Positions 8,320 through 15,400 of a stretch of 64,000 bases of DNA are shown here, piece after piece. The notes below the pieces were generated by a model that had not been told where the DNA came from, ran no database searches, and saw only the letters and a list, made by a program, of their open reading frames with translations. How positions within the stretch are numbered: the first letter of the stretch is position 1; every line of letters begins with the position of its first letter. This DNA is from Parasalinivibrio latis (GTDB lineage: Bacteria; Pseudomonadota; Gammaproteobacteria; Enterobacterales; Vibrionaceae): contig NZ_CP098812.1 in assembly GCF_036825535.1 (NCBI RefSeq), positions 1-64,000 of the forward strand, in the 5' to 3' direction. The position numbers were made by a program, and so were the translations under genes.

Positions 8320-10392
8320 CTATTTTTGAAGCAGAGAGATGTCTGCTACTTTAAGGAACTGTTCACGCAGGGTATTTAGAAGTGTCAGACGGTTAACCTT
8401 AAGCGCTTCATCGTCTGCCATTACCATGACGGCATCAAAGAAGTTATCAACCGGCTCACGTAAAGCAGAAAGACGGGAGAGTGCTTCTTGGTAATCGCCT
8501 GCTGCAAACACATCTTCAAGTGCTGCAACCTGAGCGGCAACTTCTGAAGCCAGAACTCTTTCTGCGTCTTCCTGAAGCAGAGCTTCATTTACAGTACCTG
8601 ACAGCTCGCCTTCAAACTTGGCAAGGATGTTTCCAACACGCTTGTTAGCCGCAGCAAGAGACTCTGCTGCATCAAGAGAGCGGAAGTGAGATACAGCTTT
8701 AACGCGCTTGTCGAAATCAGCAGGTTTGGTTGGATGACGAGCAAGAACCGCCAGAATGATATCAACGCTGTAACCCAGGTCTTGGTACATTGCGCGGAAT
8801 CGGCCCAGCATGAATTCCACAACGTCAGTTTCTACTTTGTTGTTTGTCAGTTTGTCGCCATAAAGCGTTTTGGCTTTGGCAATCAGATCGACCAGATCCA
8901 GGTCGAAACCATTCTCGACGATAATGCGAAGTACACCCAGCGCAGCACGACGGAGGGCAAACGGGTCACTTGCACCTTTAGGTGCCTGACCAATACCGAA
9001 GATACCTACCAGAGTATCGAGTTTGTCTGCCAGTGCAACACTGGATGCGATAGCTGATGATGGCAGTTGGTCACCGGCAAAGCGTGGCATGTACTGCTCA
9101 TTCAGCGCAACAGCTACATCTTCGTGTTCACCGTCATGGCGTGCGTAGTGCATGCCCATTACACCCTGGGTATCGGTAAATTCGAATACCATGGATGTCA
9201 TCAGATCACACTTGGACAGCAGACCAGCTCGCTCGGCATGTTCTACGTTGGCACCAATCTTACCGGCAATGTAACCAGCCAGAGCAGTGATACGGTCTGT
9301 CTTGTCTCGCAGTGTACCGAGTTGCTTCTGGAACAGGATATTGTCCAGTTCAGTCAGGCGATCAACCAGCGGACGCTTACGGTCTGTGTTGAAGAAGAAC
9401 TCAGCATCTGCCAGACGAGGGCGGACTACCTTTTCGTTACCTTCGATAACGTGGCGAGGCTCTTTAGACTCAATGTTTGAGACAAAGATGAACTTAGGAA
9501 GCAGTTTGCCTTCAGCGTCATAAACTGGGAAGTACTTCTGGTCACCCTTCATGGTGTAAACAAGAGCTTCAGCAGGAACCTTCAGGAATTCCTCTTCAAA
9601 AGAAGCGGTCAGGACAACCGGCCACTCAACCAGGGAAGTCACTTCTTCAACCAGATCGTCTTCAAGGTCTGCATTACCGCCACAAACTTCTGCTGCCTTC
9701 TTTGAATCCGCAAGGATAGTTGCCTTACGTGCCTCATAGTCAGCGATAACCTTTCCGCGCTCAGCAAGGAGAGTTTCGTATTGGTCTGCGTGATCGATAG
9801 TCATTTCTGGCTCGCCCATAAAGCGGTGGCCACGGATAACACGATCAGACTTTACGCCCAGAATAGTGCCATCGATCAGTTTGTCACCCAGCAACATAGT
9901 GAGGGTTTTAACCGGACGGATAAACAGGGTGTCTTTGTCGCCCCAGCGCATTGGCTTAGGAATAGGCAGTTTGGCTAGCGCAGTATCAGCCATACCTACC
10001 AGCAGATTTTCTGCTGCCTGGCCTTTAACTTCCTGCTTGAACAGAAGCCATTCGCCTTTGTCAGTAACCAGTCGCTCTGCCTGTTCAACAGTAATACCGT
10101 TTCCGCGGGCCCAACCCTGCGCAGCTTTGCTAGGGTTACCTTCTGCATCAAACGCCTGTGCAATTGACGGGCCACGCTTCTCAACAACCTTGTCAGGTTG
10201 TTGCTGGGCAAGCTTGTTTACTTTAACTGCCAGACGACGAGGGGTGGCGAACCACTTAATCGACTCGAAGCTAAGATCTGCGGCTTTCAGTTCGGATTCG
10301 AAGTTGTCGGCAAATGCCTGAGCCAGGGTACGAAGTGCCTTTGGTGGCAGTTCTTCTGTGCCCAGCTCAATAAGGAAATTTTGTTCAGCCAT
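8320..10392 (-). CDS. glyS: Glycyl-tRNA synthetase beta subunit
   Basis: Large subunit of the alpha2beta2 bacterial glycyl-tRNA synthetase; it carries tRNA recognition and binding. It has 690 residues (E. coli 689). The N-terminus MAEQNFLIELGTEELPPKAL and internal FIFVSNIESKEPRHVIEGNEKV-type segments are typical of the family. It begins nine bases after glyQ in the same direction, forming the glyQS operon. Confidence 0.96.
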   Translation of the reverse strand: MAEQNFLIELGTEELPPKALRTLAQAFADNFESELKAADLSFESIKWFATPRRLAVKVNKLAQQQPDKVVEKRGPSIAQAFDAEGNPSKAAQGWARGNGITVEQAERLVTDKGEWLLFKQEVKGQAAENLLVGMADTALAKLPIPKPMRWGDKDTLFIRPVKTLTMLLGDKLIDGTILGVKSDRVIRGHRFMGEPEMTIDHADQYETLLAERGKVIADYEARKATILADSKKAAEVCGGNADLEDDLVEEVTSLVEWPVVLTASFEEEFLKVPAEALVYTMKGDQKYFPVYDAEGKLLPKFIFVSNIESKEPRHVIEGNEKVVRPRLADAEFFFNTDRKRPLVDRLTELDNILFQKQLGTLRDKTDRITALAGYIAGKIGANVEHAERAGLLSKCDLMTSMVFEFTDTQGVMGMHYARHDGEHEDVAVALNEQYMPRFAGDQLPSSAIASSVALADKLDTLVGIFGIGQAPKGASDPFALRRAALGVLRIIVENGFDLDLVDLIAKAKTLYGDKLTNNKVETDVVEFMLGRFRAMYQDLGYSVDIILAVLARHPTKPADFDKRVKAVSHFRSLDAAESLAAANKRVGNILAKFEGELSGTVNEALLQEDAERVLASEVAAQVAALEDVFAAGDYQEALSRLSALREPVDNFFDAVMVMADDEALKVNRLTLLNTLREQFLKVADISLLQK

Positions 10393-10401
10393 GACGTATC
10401 C

Positions 10402-11313
10402 TTATTTATCTTTTTTACACATAGGGAAGCCAAGGGCTTCGCGGGACGCGTAGTAGGCTTCTGCTACTGCTTTGGTCAGGGTACGGATACGCAGGATATA
10501 ACGCTGGCGCTCTGTAACAGAGATGGCCTTGCGGGCATCAAGCAGGTTGAATGCATGCCCGGCTTTCAGGATGCGCTCGTAAGCTGGCAGTGGGAGTGGT
10601 TTTTCCAGCGCCAACAATTCGCTGCATTCTTTTTCACACTGATCAAAGTAAGAGAACAGGAAAGGCACATCGGCATGTTCGAAGTTGTAAGTAGACTGTT
10701 CAACTTCGTTTTGGTGGAAAATATCGCCGTAGGTGACTTTACCCAGTGGGCCGTCAGTCCATACCAGATCGTAAACGGAATCGACACCTTGGATGTACAT
10801 TGCAAGTCGCTCGATACCGTAAGTGATTTCGCCGGTAACCGGCTTACACTCGAGACCGCCAACCTGCTGGAAGTAAGTGAACTGGGTAACTTCCATTCCA
10901 TTCAGCCAAACTTCCCAACCCAGCCCCCAGGCACCAAGCGTAGGGTTTTCCCAGTTGTCTTCTACGAAACGGATATCGTGAACTTCAGGATCGATACCAA
11001 GAGTGCGCAGAGAACCCAGGTAAAGTTCCTGGATATTATCTGGAGAAGGCTTAATGATTACCTGAAACTGGTAATAGTGTTGCAGGCGGTTGGGGTTTTC
11101 GCCGTAACGGCCGTCAGTTGGGCGGCGAGATGGCTGGACGTAAGCTGCGGCAATTGGCTCAGGGCCGATTGCACGCAGGCAGGTCATAGGGTGTGAAGTA
11201 CCGGCGCCCACTTCCATATCCAGTGGCTGCACAATGGTACAACCTTGTTGGCCCCAGTAATCCTGAAGCGCCAGGATCATGCCCTGAAAGGTCTTAATAT
11301 CGAATTTCTGCAT
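10402..11313 (-). CDS. glyQ: Glycyl-tRNA synthetase alpha subunit
   Basis: Catalytic class II synthetase subunit that activates glycine. It has 303 residues, identical in length to E. coli GlyQ. Signatures are FQGMILALQDYWGQQGC, QPLDMEVGAGTSHPMT and the ARPS-like region RRPTDGRYGENPNRLQHY. It is the first gene of the glyQS operon. The 267 bases upstream hold no gene that I can support. Confidence 0.96.
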   Translation of the reverse strand: MQKFDIKTFQGMILALQDYWGQQGCTIVQPLDMEVGAGTSHPMTCLRAIGPEPIAAAYVQPSRRPTDGRYGENPNRLQHYYQFQVIIKPSPDNIQELYLGSLRTLGIDPEVHDIRFVEDNWENPTLGAWGLGWEVWLNGMEVTQFTYFQQVGGLECKPVTGEITYGIERLAMYIQGVDSVYDLVWTDGPLGKVTYGDIFHQNEVEQSTYNFEHADVPFLFSYFDQCEKECSELLALEKPLPLPAYERILKAGHAFNLLDARKAISVTERQRYILRIRTLTKAVAEAYYASREALGFPMCKKDK

Positions 11314-11580
11314 TGTCAGCTTCGCGAGGTTTGTTGATGTCGAAAATGAAATAACAATCCAGTATACCCCGCGACCCGTTCAGGGAGTAGGGGTATGAGT
11401 GTTTTTTGTTCATCCTTACGGCACGCTGGGCGAGATGAAATGCAATTCGGTTTAGATTTGCTCTGTATGTCTAGGAAATCCAGCTAATTTGACACTTCCC
11501 TGATGTTTAGAAAGTGAGTCAGGGGTAAACTGCGGGAAGGATAGAATTTAAGCGATGTCGTTTTTCTGGAGGAAACGTCC

Positions 11581-12270
11581 GTGGAACTGAATATGTTCTC
11601 TACTAAAAACCTGCGTAACGGTGCGGTTGCCCTGGCTGCTTTGTTTGCCGTTTCTGCATGCAGTACTGTTAACCCATATACCGGTGAGCAGGAAACAGCC
11701 AAAGGTACCAGTGGTGCAATTATCGGTGCGGTTGCCGGTGCGGTAATTGGTGTGGCTTCATCAAGTAAAAGTGACCGAGGTAAGGGTGCACTGATCGGCG
11801 CTGCTTCTGGTGCTGCGTTGGGTGGTGGTGTTGGCTATTACATGGACGTGCAGGAAGCGAAATTACGTCAACAACTGAAAGCCACTGGTGTGAGCGTAAC
11901 CCGTGATGGCAACAATATTATTCTGAACCTGCCAAACGAAATTACCTTTGGTTTTGACCAGACCAACCTGAGCAATGCTGCTAAGAATGTACTGAACAGT
12001 GTCGCCTTGGTTGCCAAAGAATATGAAAACACCAAGCTGAATGTATTTGGCTTTACTGACAGCAAGGGCTCTGAGGCGTACAACCTACGTCTTTCCCAAG
12101 TACGTGCCAGTGAAGTAAGTAACTACCTGATCCAAATGGGCGTGGCGCCTAACCGTGTTGCCACCCAGGGGATGGGTGAGGCTCACCCAATTGCCAGCAA
12201 TAAAACTGATGCAGGCCGCGCACAAAACCGCCGTGTTGAAATCGTGCTGACCCCATTGGCCCAGAAATAA
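11581..12270 (+). CDS. OmpA-family outer-membrane lipoprotein with glycine-zipper domain (YiaD-like)
   Basis: Predicted outer-membrane lipoprotein that anchors the cell wall through its OmpA C-terminal domain. It has 229 residues. A signal peptide ends in the lipobox VSAC (Cys about residue 27). A Gly/Ala-rich glycine-zipper segment (about 45-85, GAIIGAVAGAVIG) follows. The OmpA-like peptidoglycan-binding domain (about 115-225) has FGFTDSKGSEAYNLRLSQ.RA and RRVEI. The GTG start is chosen because GGAGGA lies seven bases upstream; an in-frame ATG at 11593 would be 19 bases away. It resembles E. coli YiaD (219 residues), but orthology is not proven. Confidence 0.9.
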   Translation: MELNMFSTKNLRNGAVALAALFAVSACSTVNPYTGEQETAKGTSGAIIGAVAGAVIGVASSSKSDRGKGALIGAASGAALGGGVGYYMDVQEAKLRQQLKATGVSVTRDGNNIILNLPNEITFGFDQTNLSNAAKNVLNSVALVAKEYENTKLNVFGFTDSKGSEAYNLRLSQVRASEVSNYLIQMGVAPNRVATQGMGEAHPIASNKTDAGRAQNRRVEIVLTPLAQK

Positions 12271-12294
12271 CAACTGTTATTCTGTGGACTAAAG

Positions 12295-12326
12295 AACCGG
12301 AGTGTTTCAAGCACTCCGGTTTTTTT
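12295..12326 (+). terminator. Terminator after the OmpA-family lipoprotein gene
   Basis: Stem ACCGGAGTG/CACTCCGGT with a seven-base loop, followed by seven T residues. Confidence 0.9.
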
Positions 12327-12390
12327 ATATGGGTGAAATTGTACAAGGCAAACCGGGGTTGCAAGGATGTTACTGTGCCGATATCATCAC

Positions 12391-12555
12391 GGCTCCTTTG
12401 GGGAGTAGTCTCCTGCGCCAGCAGGACAGTCATCAACATATTTGAAGCAAAATCTTCATGGTGGCTGTGACCTAATCTGATGATGGGTTTGACGAGACCA
12501 ACGGAATCCGCACGAACCGGGGTGGGGCGTGCAGGTATTCCGTTGTCTCAGAATT
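12391..12555 (+). promoter_or_regulatory. yybP-ykoY manganese riboswitch
   Basis: The 5' part carries the conserved TTGGGGAGTAG loop sequence at 12398-12408. The second conserved loop GACGAGACC lies at 12491-12499, followed by a long stem: GAGAC...AACGGAAT pairs with ATTCCGTT...GTCTC (about 12494-12552). These are the two Mn2+-binding loop signatures of the yybP-ykoY class. It ends about 30 bases before the start of a UPF0016 manganese exporter gene, a classical target of this riboswitch. Exact boundaries are by eye. Confidence 0.88.
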
Positions 12556-12582
12556 ATTAACCCTGCCCCGAAGAGCTTTGTC

Positions 12583-13140
12583 GTGAATGTAATTGCACTG
12601 TCTGCCACAACCGTGGCCCTCGCTGAGATTGGCGATAAAACCCAGCTACTTTCTCTGGTTCTTGCCAGCCGTTATCGCAAACCGGTTCCTATTATTCTTG
12701 CCATTTTATTTGCTACGTTGCTCAACCATGCGCTTGCCGCTTGGTTGGGGGTTGTAGTTTCTGACTATCTCAAGCCGGAAGTACTTCGTTGGGTCATTGT
12801 GGTCAGTTTTGCTGCTATGGCTGTTTGGACGCTCATCCCGGATAAACTGGACGATGAAACGGTTAGCAGCCGAAAAGGGCCGTTTGTTGCGAGCTTTATC
12901 GCGTTTTTTATTGCAGAGATAGGTGACAAGACACAGGTTGCTACGACGGTTCTGGGAGCTCAGTTTTCAGACTCACTTTTCTCCGTTGTCCTGGGGACTA
13001 CCATCGGTATGCTGTTGGCAAATGTGCCTGTCGTGATGATCGGTAAAATGTCGGCAGATAAATTGCCATTGACCCTAATACGAAATATTACTGCTGTACT
13101 GTTTGCAGGATTGGCTGTAGCTGCCTATCTCGGGCTTTAA
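12583..13140 (+). CDS. mneA: Manganese exporter MneA (UPF0016/GDT1 family)
   Basis: Inner-membrane Mn2+ exporter. It has 185 residues and two repeated halves, each with the family motif E-x-G-D-K-(T/S): ALAEIGDKTQLL near the N-terminus and FIAEIGDKTQVA in the middle, with about six membrane helices. I place the start at GTG 12583 (MNVIALSATTVALAEIGDKTQ), as in Vibrio MneA-like proteins. The open frame extends upstream to 12529, but that part falls inside the riboswitch. Regulation by the upstream yybP-ykoY element is strongly suggested. Confidence 0.9.
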   Translation: MNVIALSATTVALAEIGDKTQLLSLVLASRYRKPVPIILAILFATLLNHALAAWLGVVVSDYLKPEVLRWVIVVSFAAMAVWTLIPDKLDDETVSSRKGPFVASFIAFFIAEIGDKTQVATTVLGAQFSDSLFSVVLGTTIGMLLANVPVVMIGKMSADKLPLTLIRNITAVLFAGLAVAAYLGL

Positions 13141-13267
13141 TGTCGTGTAAATTGTGACCGGCAATATGGTTGCATATTTGCCTTCATGATAGCGTGGTGA
13201 TACCGGGATTGACTCTCTTGATTAGGGTTAATCCCGAGGCCGACAACTGTTCAAAAAGGAGAGTGTT

Positions 13268-13531
13268 ATGGCCCGATTCCTCGCTATCTCACCACAAAGT
13301 CAATTTTGGCTTTTCCACTGCGCCCTTGCGCTGAATATTCTCGGTATGGTGTTAACAGATATGTGGGAGCCGATGGTTGTCGGAGCCATAGTGACACTTT
13401 ACCTGTCTATAGATGCCCTTATCCGGGTACGTTACGTACTGCCAATGAAAAAAGGGATGCGAGAGCTGCAGCATGAAAATGAGCGGCTAAAAAAAGAACT
13501 GGCAAACCAGCAGAGTGAAACTGTTTATTAA
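13268..13531 (+). CDS. Small membrane protein with C-terminal coiled coil, function unknown
   Basis: An 87-residue protein with a good ribosome-binding site (AAAGGAGAG) before the ATG. It has two predicted membrane helices (about 10-30 and 36-55), then a basic hinge (RVRYVLPMKKG) and a charged helix likely to form a coiled coil (about 64-82, RELQHENERLKKELANQQ). The cytoplasmic tail could mediate self-association. It stands alone, with its own terminator. I do not recognise the family; it may be a conserved Vibrionaceae gene. Confidence 0.78.
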   Translation: MARFLAISPQSQFWLFHCALALNILGMVLTDMWEPMVVGAIVTLYLSIDALIRVRYVLPMKKGMRELQHENERLKKELANQQSETVY

Positions 13532-13571
13532 AGGCAGATAAATTTGAAAAAGAGGATAGCCAGAATTTTGG

Positions 13572-13597
13572 GGCGTGTCTTAGGACACGCCTTTTTT
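13572..13597 (+). terminator. Terminator of the small membrane protein gene, overlapping the end of tusA
   Basis: Stem GGCGTGTC/GACACGCC with loop TTAG, then six T residues. The loop and right arm coincide with the stop codon and last codons of tusA on the other strand. Confidence 0.85.
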
Positions 13598-13828
13598 GAT
13601 CAGGTAGCGGAATGGAACCTGATCGGCCTCGGAAGCGACCAGCGTATGATCCATAAAACGGCAAAAGCTCGGGATATCACGGGTTGTTGACGGGTCATCG
13701 GCAACAATTAACAGCGTTTCTCCCTCCGCCATCTTCCGGATTGTTTTACGAACCATCATGACCGGTTCCGGGCAGCGTAAACCTTCAGCATTTAACTGAA
13801 CATCAGCGTCGAATGAGTCTAATTTCAT
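13580..13828 (-). CDS. tusA: Sulfur carrier protein TusA
   Basis: Persulfide carrier that takes sulfur from IscS and passes it to TusBCD for 2-thiolation of tRNA wobble uridine. It has 82 residues (E. coli 81). The signature is LRCPEPVMMVRK, with the active cysteine in CPxP (about residue 19). The C-terminal CRFMDH region is also typical. The 3' end overlaps a plus-strand terminator. It is monocistronic. Confidence 0.95.
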   Translation of the reverse strand: MKLDSFDADVQLNAEGLRCPEPVMMVRKTIRKMAEGETLLIVADDPSTTRDIPSFCRFMDHTLVASEADQVPFRYLIKKGVS

Positions 13829-14178
13829 ATATCACACGTCTAAAAATGTCGACTGGATCATGTTTATGAACATTCTGCCAGTAAAAGGGTTGGATGCGAT
13901 AACATCAGATGTTATTTATTTTAACAAGTGATTAACATCGTCCCTGCAGCAAGGCGCTGCAGTGTTCACGAAAGCTGCGGTGTTTACTCGCTCAATGCTT
14001 TATATGTTGTCCGGCTAAGCGACATATAGAGCTAGCTCACTCATCAACTACACTCACATCTAGGCTTTTCTTGGGCTTCCCCGCTATATGCGGGTTTTTT
14101 TTTGCCTGAATTTGTCCAAGCACACGAGCCGGAAAGGGCATAGTGTCGTCCACTGCCCGTGAAAAAACAACCGGATTA
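13829..14178. other. Long intergenic region between tusA and fadA; possible small RNA
   Basis: About 350 bases with no convincing gene. It holds a stem-loop CTGCAGC/GCTGCAG (13944-13962) and, at 14080-14103, a strong plus-strand terminator. No plus-strand protein gene lies between that terminator and the previous one at 13597, so an unannotated plus-strand small RNA is possible. I could not define a good promoter. Confidence 0.4.
14080..14103 (+). terminator. Orphan plus-strand terminator
   Basis: Stem CCCGC/GCGGG, loop TATAT, then nine T residues. There is no plus-strand gene immediately upstream to account for it. Confidence 0.75.
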
Positions 14179-14203
14179 AAAAAGCCGCCAGTATTGCTGA
14201 CGG
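14179..14203 (-). terminator. Terminator after fadA
   Basis: On the minus strand, AGCCGTCAG/CTGGCGGCT (one G-T pair) is followed by TTTTTT. It is about 25 bases beyond the fadA stop. Confidence 0.85.
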
Positions 14204-14226
14204 CTGTGTGGTTGCTGTTATTGGCG

Positions 14227-15390
14227 CTAAACGCGTTCAAATACGGTTGCAATGCCCTGACCGAGGCCAATACACATGGTGGCTAAACCGAGTGTTGCAT
14301 TGCGGTCTTCCATCAAATGCAGCAGCGTGGTGGAAATGCGAGCGCCGGAACAACCCAGTGGGTGACCCAGAGCGATTGCTCCGCCATTAAGGTTAACCTT
14401 TTCATCGACTTTATCGAGCAGCCCCAGATCTTTTGCACATGGCAGTGACTGCGCTGCGAAAGCTTCGTTGAGCTCCACAAGGTCAATATCATCCATGGTG
14501 ATACCAGCACGCTTGAGTGCCTTCTGTGTCGCAGGGACCGGCCCGTAACCCATGATGGATGGATCGCATCCGGCAACAGCCATCGAGCGAATACGAGCCC
14601 GGATAGGAATGCCAAGTGCCCTGGCTTTTTCCTCACTCATTACCAACATGGCAGCTGCGCCATCCGAAAGTGCTGAAGATGTCCCTGCTGTTACAGTGCC
14701 GTTTGCTGGGTCAAAGACCGGGCGAAGGGAAGACAGTGTTTGTACCGTGGTTTCAGGACGAATAACTTCATCGTAGTTAATAGAGATCAGCGCACCGTCT
14801 TCATCATGTCCTTCAGTGGCAACGATTTCCCGACTGAAACGACCTTCTATTGTCGCGGCATGGGCTCGTGCATGGCTGCGGGCGGCAAATTCATCCTGCA
14901 TTTCTCGGCTAATACCATGTAGCCGGCCGAGCATTTCAGCGGTTAAGCCCATCATACCGGCCGCTTTTGCAACAGATTTGGATAGGCCGGGATGGAAATC
15001 CACACCGTGGTTCATTGGTACGTGGCCCATGTGCTCGACACCGCCGATCATGCAGACATCTGCATCACCGACCATTATTGCCCGGGTGGCATCATGGAGT
15101 GCCTGCATGGACGAACCACAAAGGCGGTTTACTGTGGTCGCAGCCGTCGTGTGCGGCAGCCCTGCCAGCAAAGCGGCATTGCGTGCAACGTTGAAGCCTT
15201 GTTCCAGTGTTTGCTGGACGCAGCCCCAGTAAATATCTTCAATGTCGACAGGATCAAGCTGGGGGTTACGAGCCAACAGGGATGACATCAAGTGAGCAGA
15301 AAGGTCTTCTGCGCGAACATTTCGGAATACACCACCTTTGGAGCGGCCCATCGGGGTGCGGATACAATCAACAATAACAACCTGGTTCAT
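14227..15390 (-). CDS. fadA: 3-ketoacyl-CoA thiolase FadA
   Basis: Beta subunit of the aerobic fatty-acid oxidation complex; it cleaves 3-ketoacyl-CoA to acetyl-CoA and a shortened acyl-CoA. It has 387 residues, the same as E. coli. The active cysteine lies in NRLCGSSMQ (about residue 91); the C-terminal active-site motifs are GHPLGCSGAR and CIGLGQG. The ATG at 15390 (MNQVVIVD) follows GGTGAGGAG at proper spacing; an upstream in-frame start is less likely. It starts ten bases after fadB. Confidence 0.97.
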   Translation of the reverse strand: MNQVVIVDCIRTPMGRSKGGVFRNVRAEDLSAHLMSSLLARNPQLDPVDIEDIYWGCVQQTLEQGFNVARNAALLAGLPHTTAATTVNRLCGSSMQALHDATRAIMVGDADVCMIGGVEHMGHVPMNHGVDFHPGLSKSVAKAAGMMGLTAEMLGRLHGISREMQDEFAARSHARAHAATIEGRFSREIVATEGHDEDGALISINYDEVIRPETTVQTLSSLRPVFDPANGTVTAGTSSALSDGAAAMLVMSEEKARALGIPIRARIRSMAVAGCDPSIMGYGPVPATQKALKRAGITMDDIDLVELNEAFAAQSLPCAKDLGLLDKVDEKVNLNGGAIALGHPLGCSGARISTTLLHLMEDRNATLGLATMCIGLGQGIATVFERV

Positions 15391-15400
15391 GGTTTTCTCC

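Noticed and set aside
10198..11196. 332-codon plus-strand open frame opposite glyQS
   Set aside because: It is a reading-frame shadow of highly conserved glyQ and glyS and shows no protein features.
14037..14270. 77-codon open frame on the minus strand after fadA
   Set aside because: It overlaps the fadA end and two terminators; the product is low in any recognisable pattern.
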